Below, piece by piece: positions 1-12,814 of a stretch of 64,000 bases of DNA; within the stretch, counting starts at the first letter, position 1, and each line of letters opens with the position of its first letter. This DNA is from Syngnathus acus (taxonomy: Eukaryota > Chordata > Actinopteri > Syngnathiformes > Syngnathidae). The stretch spans positions 4,252,631 through 4,316,630 of the forward strand of contig NC_051108.1 of assembly GCF_901709675.1 (NCBI RefSeq), in the 5' to 3' direction. A model generated the notes under the pieces. That model saw only the letters and a list, made by a program, of their open reading frames with translations. It had not been told where the DNA came from and made no database searches. Position numbers and translations under genes: made by a program.

Positions 1-3000
1 CTACTGCTACTATTATTTTAAAAATCCACTCACTGGACACTTCATTAAGTATAATTGCACAATTGTATACAATTTGTGTCAACCTTACTTAATTACATAT
101 CATATAAGGGCTAATGTGATTTTATTTTAATATAAAAATAAATCTGCAAATGATATTTTGTTAGCTTCTTGAGGTATACCTAGTGAATGTCCAGTGAGTG
201 TACCAGCCTTAATGCTATTCAAAACAATTTTGTATGAACTCTCTAATTTTGTCTCCATAAAACTGTCAGCTCATATGATAAAAACTTTGACAAATAACTG
301 TCAGGTGTCAAGCTAAAAAATGAGCAAAACACATTCACAACGTGTTAAATGAAAAATTCATTAAATACTGTGGAAAATCACACCATGCATTCATTATGAG
401 ATGAAAATACACTGACTTATCCAAGATATATGTAGGTTGGCAATTAGAAAGCTCATTGGTATTATACAAGCTTGTCATGGACATGATTGGGAACACAGAA
501 TGAGGAGGGGTCACAAAAATGAAATAGCACATGTGCAATCATGCAGGCAGTAGCACTTAATGGTATTTTTTTTTAGACATGTTTTAGCACTTGTTAAAGG
601 GACTTTATAATCAAGTTATATCGGTTTTGTGCAGTTAACTTTATATGTTGTTTATAATGTTGTTATGGTGAGTCATGAACATTATTCAGCTCAAAGAAGT
701 GTTGAGGGAGTGAGTTTTTTTTTCCGAAGTCATGATTCTTAGGATTTTTTTTTTCCCCCCATTCGCTGCCCAGTCCCTTTAACTGGTTCCAAGGATACAA
801 GCAAAGTTTTAAATGATGACAATGAGAGCTAACTCAAAAATGGAGGAAATGGCAAAAAAAAAAATGAAATTCAATATTTTACATGTTTTTAAAGGGTTTA
901 AGGGATGGTTTTCCATTCTCTGAAGTCGGGAACAAGCTGATGGAATGGGAGCAAATCAAAAATGTGCACTGGAGAAGTTGGGTAGAGGGTTACCTTTCTC
1001 CTGAAGCCAATCTTCTACTGGCCGGGTATATTTGAATGGGATTTTCTTATTTGCCATTTGAATGCGCTCAATGTCGCTGTTGCCTTAAAGTTTAACAAAC
1101 AGTTTGAAAGGGTTGGCAAAACACAAAACACATTTATACAGTGGTTTAGAAGAATTTTATCTTTGTTTATTTTTATTTTTATAAAATATTTATGCTGTTT
1201 TAACCAGGTATCTTTTGATTGTTATTATTTTTTTAATTTACATTAAAAAATTCCACATCAGATGAAAATACATTCACAGAGATTTGATTAACCTGCAAGA
1301 ATAAAGTATGTATTAGGAAATCACAAAATACATCTGGAAAAGAAGACAAACAGCAGTTAAATAGGTAGACATCCATAAACAATCTTCTGAAGCTAATTGG
1401 AGGTAACTCCCACTGGACACCACCTGCTTTTAAATCTCTCTGGCCACACATTAATCATCATCAGAAACCAAAAAAAAATACCATATTACCAAAACATGTT
1501 TTGGAAAAACTGTTTTCAAACAGGTGTAGAAATCTTGTTATTAAATTGCAAAGTATTCTGTCAACTCCAAGAAATGACAGCTATGCCGCTAGCTTGGGCT
1601 GTCACCCGACAGAAGCATTTTGGAAGCTAGCAGAAACACGAATGGATCTGTGTTGTCAATCAGAGAGTAACCAGGCGGGAAGGTGTTCCAAGGAACATGA
1701 TTGGAAACAGAAAGACAGTTTCTGCTTTGGTCATATCATAGATCCGCCAAAAATAAGTTCCCAGTTGATAGTATTTTGAGCTTCCGTATTTTTCGCACTA
1801 TAAGGCGCACCTAAAAACCTCCAATTTTCTCAAAAGTGCGCCTTATAATCCGGTGCGCCTTATATATGGACCAATATGGATTCATGGATGAGGACTAGTT
1901 TATTAAAGTAAGCTTTACGTGTTTATTTTGTGTGTTGTGTGACATTAACGTTTGAGCAACGTTGTGTTATTGATATATTGTTATTGTTTTCACTATTTCA
2001 AGTGTTACTATATTGTGAGTGCATTAACGTTTGAGCCACGTTGAGTTATTTATCCTATGCGCCTTATAATCCGGTGCGCTTTATATATGGACAAAGTTTT
2101 GAAATGGCCCATTCATTGAAGGTGCGCCTTATAATCCGGTGCGCCTTATAGTGCGGAAAATACAGTACTTGGAATTTGGTCATCCTCATACTGTGTCAGT
2201 GCCTTTTCTGATGATCAGTCACCAGGAATAAAAAGGTGTACAAATTAACTCAAACGGGTGATAATTTAAAGCTAAATTACTTCTTAAAAGAGGACAGGTT
2301 GCTCTTCACACTATTGGAACAAATCAGTGAAGGCTTGCCACACATTGCTAATGTTTCAATATAGGTGTAACGTCCTCCAATATTGTTCTGGTAGATTAAT
2401 GAAGCGATAGTTCCACTTGGATTGAATATGGCACACGATAATTGTCCTGCTAATGAGGACAATTTCTATTTGGTCATTTGAGAATTGGACAAACCTTGCG
2501 AATAAAAATGGGCCTTTGTTACAGAGTGGCTAAGAATGAGTCCTGTGAATAGATTGTGAATGGGGAGTCTAATGCTAAGTAATTGCATAAGTGGTAACTA
2601 TTAAAACGTTCAAGGTTAATTAAAATTATGGATGTTTCACCTGTTTATTTGTTGTTGTTTTTTTAATACAAATATTTCAGCAAACATAGATGTTTGAAAA
2701 GTGCCATGTGTTGTAGGTTTGGTTCCGAGCTTGCTCCATCATTTCACAGAGGTTCCATCAAAATGGTGAAAAATGGCCTCTGTGACAGGCTTTAGGCATT
2801 CTGTCCATTTGGGGAAGATGAGCACATTTGATGAACTGTGGTCCTGTCTAAAGCTGGATATTTGCCACCATCGGATATAAACACATCGTAACGCCCAACC
2901 ATACCTTATTTTAACGATACCTTCACTTTCTCTTTTTCTTTTCTCTATTTGGAACTCTACAGTCAATCATCCATTCTGCTGTGCATCGCATCTATTTCCT

Positions 3001-4548
3001 TCACTTTCTGCTTTGAGTGCAATCAGCCACCCTTGCATATCTCAGCTAAATATTTTTCTTTGGTTGTATGATTTCTCTATTGCCGTTTTTAAATCATCCT
3101 ATATACACTTTTTTTTCTTTGAATTTAGCCCAATCTGAAATCCACTTTATGCAAACGCCGATGTGATATCCAATTAACACGAGATCATCTTGAAAGCAAA
3201 AACTTTACTATGACAAGAAAACACCTCTGTCCTCTATTTCCAACCAGGGAGAAGAGGCAGGCCCACCATCTGGTAAGAGTTTGTCGAGCATCCCCCAGCA
3301 CCCCGTGGAGCCTGCCGCCTTCGCGTTTAACACAGAATGTCAATCGATGACGTTGCATCACAACATGTAACTACTCAAGAGATGCTTTTACAACGAATAA
3401 AGGCAAGAAAAGAATCAATCACTAGCTGTGTAATTACTATCAGTGACTGTTCCACAAAGGACCTGTGCCAAAGAAAGAAAATAAATTACAATGCATTGAG
3501 GTGGAGAATATCAATTTGAGCACTTGGATGATTTTAACGATTAAAGGATTAACGTCTTTGGCGGTGTTTTTTTCCATGTGAAGTCCGACTGACAAACGTT
3601 CATCAGCCTCTCTGAGTGGGCATTTAATGGAATATTGAGAGGTGTTGGAAAACAACCACAGTGCATTGACACGGAGGGCACTTTGAGATAATTAAGAAGG
3701 TTGGTGGGGGTCAAACGGCTCTGACAAATTAATGGCTGTTGAAAATGGAACTGAGGAACAGCTGAACCGATGTGGTGATGACTCGTACTCATTAATTGGT
3801 TCAACCCAAAAAGGCATGCTGCAATGCTGTGACTAAGACCTAAGACCAATCTATCTGGTCGAAGAAAACCGGAGGACAGCCAATGGCAAAAAGAAAGCGA
3901 GCGACAGAAGGAATTAACATCACCTGCATGGCACTGAACCAAACTACAAACAGTGTGCCAGGTCACGCCAAGGGAGGATGGGGCCCAGTTGGTGGTGACG
4001 GCACGCGACTGGGAAATTGCTCGAAGCATGTTGCGATTACAAGCAGACAAAGGATAAACTTGTTTACTCTTGTTGTTATGTTACAACTCAATTTAGTTTA
4101 ACAGATGTCCTTAAATCTGCCTTCACTCTCATTTTTATCCATCTTGCAAGCTGAGGAGAACTTCACAGATCCTCATCACAGAAAAGCCAGAGCCTTTGGG
4201 ACCGCTATTTGATGACCCTGTTCGTATTCTGTGATCATGCCGCTCCCATTACGATAGACCCAGACAGCTGCTTTATCTGACCTAAAGGCAACTTCTAACG
4301 TCTACTGCTATCGCCTTGCTCGCTCATGGAGTCTTTCAGTCCCATTCCTGAAATGATTTGGTTATATGTTGCGCTGGAAATGCTCGGAATATGATTTGGA
4401 CATACGATACAATAAAACCCCAAAGTCTGCTTATTGCATTTTACAAGGAAAGGGTAAGTTGCATGTTGATAGGTGGCGTCCAGTGATTGAAAATGAATAA
4501 ACCTCCACTAAGCCATGAAGGAACGACCATAAATAAAGTAGAGCATAC
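1..4548 (-). other. nrxn3 intron after the splice-site-4 junction
   Basis: No exon was recognised. It contains one TA-flanked MITE (1783-2167) and otherwise unique-looking AT-rich DNA. A 169-codon open frame at 4050-3541 (minus) has no recognisable domain. Confidence 0.7.
1783..2167. mobile_element. TA-MITE, long-core subfamily
   Basis: The ends are CCGTATTTTTCGCACTATAA and its inverted partner (TTATAGTGCGGAAAATACAG). The interior carries the core with GTTTGAGCAACGTTG and repeated GCGCCTTATAATCCGGTG blocks. There is no coding capacity, so it is a non-autonomous DNA element. Confidence 0.85.
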
Positions 4549-4720
4549 CTGAAGGAAAGTGCTCATTGATTGGCCAGTTGTCCACCTGTAATGTGGCATT
4601 TCCTCCATTCCTGGTGAATCGAACCAAATGGTATTTGCCATCATTTACCGCTGTCGTAAGCTCCTTAACACTGATGTCCACCGTCCCAATGTTGAAGGTC
4701 ACACCGACTTTCCCTTGCTC
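4549..4720 (-). CDS. nrxn3: neurexin-3 LNS6 domain, second exon, ending at splice site 4
   Basis: This is a 172-bp exon with acceptor TTCTTTTCCAG and donor TCAG/GTATGC. It encodes [17 protein letters not shown], then [20 protein letters not shown], then [13 protein letters not shown]. It enters in phase 0 directly after the 24920-25101 exon and leaves in phase 1. Its end is the canonical splice site 4 of neurexins, where an alternative 30-residue insert controls partner choice (neuroligin or LRRTM versus cerebellin). The wording of the segment favours neurexin-3. The SS4 cassette exon is not seen between 1 and 4548, so it lies outside the window or is too diverged to recognise. Confidence 0.95.
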
Positions 4721-5328
4721 CTGGAAAAGAATCAGAAGGGTGGAGAAATGATCAACAAACTATTGACCACTCTGTACAAAAATATGTTCCAGAGGCAGGT
4801 GGTTTTGTTTTCATCCCCTGCTGGGAATCTTTGTTTAATTACATCCTTTTAGAAGTCAGAAGCTAAGGGACCGTTTCTCATGACAAAAAAAAAAAAAAAT
4901 TCTACAAAGGGGCAGACACATGTTAACTGATCCACAGGGACCCTGTTTCGGAGTGGCTAACTGCTGCCAAGCAGACCCCGACAATATTAAGCTGCACTAA
5001 AGGTACATGTCACAATTTAAAATGACATAACACTTAAACCCGCCGACCCCTATTTAATGTTGAATGCTCTTTGGTATTTAATGAGGCCAACGTTCCATAT
5101 ATCTAACCATTAGAGTCCATTAGGCTTTACCTCCTCTTATATCAGTGTCTAATATGATATTATAACCATCTGGTAGTTAAAATGAACTGTCACTTACAGT
5201 AAGAAAGGAAGTCAATTATTTTTCATACTAGCTAATCGAAAGAAAAAATAGTATTGCACACATAGTTTTAGTTTTACACATAATTTGCAGAAGTTGAGAT
5301 CAATCAGACAGACAGAAATCATTTGAAG

Positions 5329-5639
5329 TACCGTATTTTCCGCACTACAAGGCGCACCGGATTATAAGGCGCACCTTCAATGAATGGGTCATTTTAAAAC
5401 TTTGTCCATATATAAAGCGCACCGGATTATAAGGCACACCTTCAATGAATGGCCAATTTTAAAAGTTTGTCCATATATAAGATATATACATTTGGCCCGC
5501 GGGCCGGACTTTGAACACGCCTGCTGTAGTGGCTCAATATTGGTCCATATATAAGGCGCGCCTGATTATAAGGCGCACTGTCGGCTTTTGAGAAAATTTG
5601 AGGTTTTTAGGTGCGCCTTATAGTGCGGAAAATACGGTA
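5329..5639. mobile_element. TA-MITE, composite subfamily with GGCCCGCGGGCC insert
   Basis: It begins TACCGTATTTTCCGCACTA and ends with the inverted copy. TA sits at both outer ends. The interior holds ATTTGGCCCGCGGGCCGGAC and GACACGCCTGC-like sequence resembling the end of a hAT-like element. Confidence 0.88.
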
Positions 5640-8600
5640 CACAGTTAAAGGCACTAAATCTTCAAAGTGCAGAGACCAACAGTACATTTAATACCTCGAT
5701 CGTACTTCAAATCTAAACAATACTACTCCATTTATGAAGAAGAGGATGACATGTTATTACAGTGCTGTCACAATCCTAATGCAAGGCATGACGGAGCTTT
5801 TCTTCTATCTCGAGATTAAGTAATAATGGAAAAAGATGTCAGTGAGATTGTAAATGGATTTTTAATTTGAGCAGTGGTTCTATCTACAGAAATGGACACA
5901 TGCGGACAATAAAAGCAAATTGTGCTTAAAGGAAAAAAGCTCAGTCTTTGCATCCTTCTCATTTACTGAGTGGTCTGTCCCACTCCCACACCTCTGCCCT
6001 CCCACACTGCACCAATGTTTGATTGACAGATCCAATTACACTTTTTATTGGCCCGTCGCTAGAACGCTGGGCCAGAACTTCATTGTCTCAAGAGCAAAGT
6101 CTTTTGTTCCTTTTAGTGGAAAAGATGATGGCCGCTAATCAAGCCAACGTAGGGCAAGGACAAACTAAAAAGGTTTGCAAACAAACAGAAAACATCAGCT
6201 TAGCTAGTAACTTTGGAAGGAGAAAAGTTGGGAAAGTTTTAGCTACGAACGATTAATAATGCTAACGATAACAATGACGGATTGTTTATATTGTCATGTG
6301 TGTCTAATATTGTGACCACCAGTGAGTGTTTGCATTAGCCTGTTATACTCCGCGTAACAAACACTGACATGTAATTCCAGTGAGTAAATCCGACATCGGA
6401 CTGCTTTGAGCTGGCTCTGACTTGTTGGCACAAGAAGCCTCGGTGGTCCCACGTGACCCGACACACACTGTCATTAGTAATCAGGCCCGGCGCAATCCAA
6501 TTCAATGGCGATCAATGCCTCCGACACATGGAGTGCCGCGGGCGGAGTGAGAAAGAGAAGATCAGTTAAAGCTGCGCTGGCCGATCCTTCAGACAGCCAT
6601 CTCAGCTTTTAGCAGACAGCCACTGCACAGGGATGAGCTGCACACAATGGAGTCCATCCCCCCCAACTCACTGAATGGACCTTTGTGCAAAGCCACAAAC
6701 CCTGATACACAACTGATAGTTGCTTTTTTTGCGGCGGTGAAAAGCTGACAACACGAAGAAGTAGTGATCACTAGAGTACATGCCGGATATCCTCAAGGAG
6801 ACCATGGATTGATGGACTTTAAGGTCAAAAGCATGTTATTAAACTCGCCCCCCCAACACACACACCTCTCCCCCAACTCCAAAAGGTATTGCATTGCAAT
6901 CAAACCTAGATTGAAATCTGGTATGAGTTGTAGCGGGATGACTCCAGTGGATCTATATTAAGTCTCTAGTGGGCAGGAAGGAAGATGTGATATCAAGAAC
7001 GTGAACATTCAAACGTCCCAGGAGGAAGAGTTTGGGTTACATATACAGCCAGAACCTCCCAAGTATAAGCTTGTGTGGTCAGGGGCCATCATAACCGGAT
7101 AACGCAGGCAGTGGAAGTCTAATCAATAAACCGGACAAGCTCAGACAAAGTGCAGCACAGTTGGATTGATGAACTTGGCGGCCTTCGCAGTGTTAAAACT
7201 ATTCATCTTGACTAATTGACAGAGGTGATTCATAGAATGAACAGCGGTGCGCTATATTGCGCAATCGACGAACAACACCACAGACACATCGGGCCGCCAT
7301 ATTGTGTTTTTACATCCTTGAATTGATGTCGTCCGAATTGACAAAAGCGAAAAGGTCATTTACACTAAGAGCCTGTCTGTGTTCAATATTTAAAATATAA
7401 CAGCCTTAATTATGAAAACCTTGGGGAGATATGAAATGAATGAATGAATTCTAAGATCCATTCAAAATGCATTCAAGAAAGTAGCAATAATATAGGTGAA
7501 ATATGATATTTATTCAAAGCCCAATAGAATGTTAGTGCTATTGAAACAAATGGTATAAAATCATACAAGGGCATGCATTAAATAAATCAGGGAATCATTT
7601 TGGCAAAGACAAGACACAAAAAATGGGAACACCAAATATTGAACTTTACAATATTGCTCCATTTAAGATCTCAAAGTGGGAGCTTGGTAGGCCCATTTTA
7701 CGCAAACAGTGATTAATTCGAACTAACATGGCTTTACATCATATGCACTATTAAAATAAGCACTTCTCACATGAATGATTGATTCCGAATTTCAAACATT
7801 CATTCAGTAATTGTCTGGAGAGCTACAACATTTGATGTGAGGACAGCAGGCGCCCAGGTTTTGCTGCCTCTAAAATATTCAACACACCTAAAAGAACCAA
7901 CATGAGCACGCCAGAGAGCACCTCCAACTCGACTTTACTTAGCTGTTAGGTAACCTTCGAGCGACAATAACGTCAGCGCCCGGGGTGCCAGCTAGTGTTA
8001 GCTCAGATTGAGGAGCAAGAATTATTGCATTTTTAATACAAACACAAGCAAGCATCGGTAATGGCTTTGACTCGTGCACTCGGGCTCAATGTCAAAAGCG
8101 AGAGGCTCGCTCTTTGATCCTGCGCCACCGAATATGAATCACACAGGGTCAGCCTTATCAATTATTTACAGCCATTCTCTCTTCATTTCCTGTTTGTCTG
8201 CTCTTGTGGCTGTAACTTGCTCTGACACTAATGGCGGACCGCCTGGTGAAAACATTTATCAGTGTTAGAGCAGAGCCCTCTCCAGCGCTACATTATCACT
8301 CTCAGCCTTTTTGGAACATTCCAGTAGTGACTGTGCGCCGATCTTAATCCGCATTAACTTACTTTACTGTACGTGTCTTGGCTGCAAGTGAAGTCCTTGA
8401 AGAAACTTTGCTTGTGGAGTCTGCCAAAGATTTCAAGTGCAATTTACTTCATCTTGCAATTTTTGTCCTTTGCAGCCATGTTTGTTTGCCTCAAGGTTTG
8501 TTCCCAAACTGTGTATTATATTTTTATACACTTAGAAAAGTGTGCACATGCTTTATCTTTTCATGAGCCTATAAATGCCTGAGCTCAATCTCAGTATAAT

Positions 8601-8769
8601 TTGCCTCTTTTTTAAATTACCATCACCATCCTTCCAATTAGCGCCTCGGCAGCAAAGCATCATCCTTTTCAACACGCGCTAAAATTTGACAATTACTGTA
8701 CAGTATTCTATTGAACCAAAAAAGAAATGATGTGATTGTCAGAGAAAAAGCAGGTTGCAAAGATGAATG

Positions 8770-9075
8770 TACCGTATTTTCCGCACTATAAGGCGCACCT
8801 AAAAACCTTTTCTCAAAAGCCGACTGTGCGCCTTTTAATCAGGTGCGCCTTATATATGGACCAATATTGAGCCACTACAGCAGGCGTATCCAAAGTCCGG
8901 CCCGCGGGCCAAATGTATATATCTTATATATGGACAAAGTTTGAAAATGGGCCATTCATTGAAGGTGCGCCTTATAATCCGGTGCGCTTTATATATGGAC
9001 AAAGTTTTAAAATGGGCCATTCATTGAAGGTGCGCCTTATAATCCGGTGTGCCTTATATTGCGGAAAATACGGCA
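8770..9075. mobile_element. TA-MITE, composite subfamily
   Basis: This is the same element type as 5329-5639 in the opposite orientation. The interior has CCGGCCCGCGGGCCAAATG near 8898 and two GGTGCGCCTTATAATCCGG blocks. The right end has one change (CGGCA instead of CGGTA). Confidence 0.88.
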
Positions 9076-11499
9076 CAAGTGGAGGGGAAATGATGATAGG
9101 GAGGAGGAGTTCTCTGAGGTAATGTACAGAGAATTGAAACAGACACTCCAACACAATCCTTTGAACTTTTTTTTCTTCCTTCCTTCCGTTTCAATTTGTC
9201 GTCTATAGTGCGCTGGAGATGAGAATCATTTTATTTTGATTTGAAATTAATTTATTTGAAGGCTTTTGGAGATAACATCAATTTGCGGTTAAGCACTGCT
9301 GCTGCACAGAAGAGACTTTAATGTAATGTCAAAAATTATGTGTAGCATATTTTTTTAAATGTAACTCATTGCATTATTTGTGCTTAGTCATCGCCTCCTT
9401 CATCTCATCGCATTAAGCCTAAATGGATGTAAAGCAGCAGCATAGGCTGACTTGCTTCTCCTGTGGCGAATGCCCACACGCCAATCTGAGCACCATACGG
9501 CATCGCTGTGCAGCTAGGCGGTTGTGCCAGCATGACGCTGGTCAGCGGGCCAAGTTTCACTTTGCATCTATTTACATTATTTCATATTCATAAAGGAATC
9601 CCTTGCTTTAAAGCTGCATTCAAGTCATCGCCCTGATGACTTGTTAATGTACGTAAACGTATTATTTAAAGTTGGCTTGCTCTTCATGTTACACCCTTAA
9701 AAATTTTGGGTTAAATATCCAATTCTAGTTCAAAATTGCACACATTTGTTTGTACAAAACAACACAACAAATGGTTGTGATTTTTGCAAACCAACCCAAA
9801 GTTGGGTCAAATTCCTGTGTCGGTCCATATTTTAATCTAGCAGTTTCAAAGGTGAATGATATCTGCAATTTAAATAGATTATATTCATTTAACATGTATA
9901 TTTTTTCAAGTGTGAAGAGTTGGTGACACTACAGTATGTGGAATGAACCTATCAGAGTCCCTCCTGGTGAACAGCATGGCACATCTCAGCAGCTGTCTAA
10001 ACGTATCACTTTTGTTATGAATTTGTTCCACATCAATTTGAAAACACAAGTGAAAGGATGGATTATTTACAGACAGACTTGCTGATAAATTATATATAAA
10101 AAGATCCCACACACATTGATGTTGAAAAGCAAAGGAGAAAAATACTTGCATTAACAATATTTGATTATGTAAATAGCGTCTCTAATAACATATATTTTGG
10201 AGAGAATGTAGGTCACTCTAATTCAAAGAACATACATTCAAGTGGCCTATTTTGTGACTATGTTAGACATTTTCAGGTCATCAAACTATACCTCCTCTAA
10301 ACTTCAATTTATGTTCTTTTTCGCAACATTCTTCCAGGGCGTACTTGTCCTTCCTCGTCAGTTATTCCTGCGGTTTTATTTTTTTTCACTCAGTGTGTCA
10401 TAAAAGGAATTATTTGTCATGAAATTAATTGGCTCACAAGTAATAAGGCACCGGGCGTTTTTAAAGGCAATTTTCTTGTTCATAAAATGAAAGTGCTGAA
10501 GATAAGCACATATCACAAGGCTGAGCAGATAGCGTTCGTTGCTGCTTGGCTCGTTCCCACTTAACAAGAAAGTCTGCAGAGAGGCGGTATGAAATGTGAT
10601 TGCAATGCAAGTAGATGCCAATGTCATTAGAAATACCATTAATGCTATATCAAGCGCTCAAAGTGATTGATTGTGGTGACGCCGCGTATGGTGGCGATTG
10701 TGCACGTAATCCGTGTAAACAGGTTGGAGTGCAAAATGTTCAAACAAGGAAAAACATAAATGAAAAAGCATCGTGTCCTGGTTATTGATGGTGATTTCAA
10801 GAACCAGATTTTAGGAAAAATAAATAATGTTTCAAAAGATCTTTATATTAAGTATGGGAAATCGTTTTTAACCTGTAACGGCATCTACATTTGGGACTAG
10901 CTTCACTTCTGTTATTCCATTTGTGTGCAGCATAACAGCTAAATGCTGCTTCACCGTGTTTGCTGATTTTGTGCTGGCAGCGTGGGTTGAGTTCCCACTC
11001 GAGGATATTAAGAATGGTTGTTTTTCTTCTATACTGTATAAATGCCCTGTGATTGAGTGGCAATCATTCCTGGGTACAAGTTTTGTTTTGTTTGCCTTAT
11101 GTCATTTAGGATAAGCTCCAGATGACTACTGTGACCCTGAACAGGATAGAGAATATTATAGATGCATAAACTCATTTATTTGATAAGATAAATGAAATAC
11201 AAACACTAAAAGAATTAGAGGCTATTTTTAGCAGCTATGATTTATACACTACGCAATACATTTTACAAAATGAAATAAAAAGTATTAATATAAATATAAA
11301 TCAGATGTTCAATTGTTAGAATACCATTTACATTAACAAACGATGTTATTATAAATGTAGCAAAAACAAAAGACACCTATCTAACACCAAATATAGTGTA
11401 TATTTAAAACATGTAAACGTTTTCAAAACTCAATATTAATCCTCATATTAATTGGATGATTTATTAGTAAAATATTCTTATAAAAATAATAGATAGGTC

Positions 11500-12010
11500 A
11501 CAACCAATTATATCACGCGATAAAGGTCACGAGGGAGAAACACCCGCCCCTTTATTTGTGGTGGGAATCCCCAAAACAGCCTGTGGACGGTGTCCGATGA
11601 AAACGTTTTACTATCCGTTTTCCTAATCGAATCGACTTACTAAGTGACTTATTTGACTACTCAGTGGTAACCATACCATATCAGGTACGTGTATCACCCA
11701 TCATATGTTTTTCAAATGAGCGACTTGTTTCTAGCGGAAAGTGTGTCGCCCATTTAGCTGCAGCGCGTGTTAGCCAGCAATGCTAACAGTTCCGCTTTCC
11801 TTCAACCTGCTCGGCTACACCGTGATTTAAATCCGATTCAAAAGCGATCATCAAGCGATCCAATGAATGGTAAAACGAAGCTTAGCGCCTACAGTCGTAG
11901 AGGGCGATTTTTCCCCCAATCGATCGATTTCGATGTTTGTTTGACTGCTACCAGGCCCTCGGTAAAGCACGTTGTTGTTGTTGTTGACTTTCCACCTTAG
12001 TCCATTTTAG
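11500..12010 (+). promoter_or_regulatory. tp53: candidate tp53 promoter / non-coding first exon, CpG-rich patch
   Basis: In an otherwise CpG-poor AT-rich intron this stretch holds many CG dinucleotides, for example around 11755-11950. A possible exon 1 could end at CCCTCG/GTAAAG near 11961, about 770 bp before the exon 2 acceptor. An open frame at 11767-12000 shows no recognisable domain and is probably untranslated leader. The call is by position and composition only. Confidence 0.4.
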
Positions 12011-12746
12011 TGTTTTTATCAGAATAACAAATAAACTTGAACTAGCTTGTCGAACGATGAACATTAATGACGATTATTTCCTTACTGATCATTTCACGGT
12101 ATCCTTCCGCACTTAAAGTACCTTAGGTTGGACAAACAAAATCTCCCTTTTTTTTTTTTTTCCTCCACAATAATTTGATTTCACCTGATTTGTCTTAGTT
12201 TTGTTTGAAAATTTACATGATTTTTTAGATGCTTAAATCGTAGCAGAGGCATCATTCTGCAGAATACACATGTATCATTAAATTGACATGTTATGCAATT
12301 GCAGTAACCCTCCTCCAGACCACCGAGATATAAAAATGTCCTTTCTAAAACATCCTCAGCAGATTTTTGTTGCATTTACAGCACCAACATATTTAAACAC
12401 ATCTTGCACATCACAGTGTTTTTTAAGTAAATAAATCCCAGTTTCAAAGAGGCTAGACAGGAGTTGACATTCAATCATCTTTCTACTTGTAGCAGATTTT
12501 TTGCACAGTTACTAACTACATTATCTTATTCTGCCCGTTTATTTTGCACGTAATCACACTGTTGACCACTAGATGGGGTAAGGCTATTTAGTTTGTGTAG
12601 TTTTTGCAGACAACGATACAAACCGCAATATGTTTTAAATATTCCAGTAATATTTTTGGACTATACAATACCTAAAATATTATCAGTATAGGATCGTTAT
12701 TTCTATATGCCATCTTACTCATTTTCTTAGTCTCTTGTCATTAAAG

Positions 12747-12814
12747 ATGGAGTCAACTATGGATGACTTGTTGCTGGATTCCCAGGAAACATTCTGTGAT
12801 ATCTGGCAAACCTA
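12747..12814 (+). CDS. tp53: tp53 coding exon 2 (start, transactivation motif)
   Basis: The exon encodes M1 to T22 plus two bases of Y23. SQETFCDIW is the MDM2-binding/TAD1 motif; F16 and W20 correspond to human F19 and W23. The donor is a strong TA/GTAAGT at 12815. Reading on would hit TAG immediately, so splicing here is required. The acceptor is probably TTTCTTAG ending at 12730, giving a short 5' UTR in the exon. It ends in phase 2, as in human exon 2. Confidence 0.9.

Larger units (their letters stand above)
4721..12746 (-). other. nrxn3 intron, part upstream of tp53
   Basis: It holds two composite TA-MITEs (5329-5639, 8770-9075), the CpG-rich candidate tp53 promoter at 11.5-12.0 kb, and no recognisable exon. 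A diffuse inverted AACCCAA/TTGGGTT-rich remnant is near 9690-9830. Confidence 0.7.

Noticed and set aside
3541-4050. 169-codon open frame on the minus strand, the longest in the window
   Set aside because: No recognisable domain, no splice context and no codon pattern. It lies in an nrxn3 intron, and a frame of this length can arise by chance in 64 kb read six ways.
11767-12000. 77-codon open frame just before tp53, considered as a WRAP53-like neighbour or upstream coding exon
   Set aside because: No WD-repeat or other motif. More likely leader or promoter DNA with a chance open frame.
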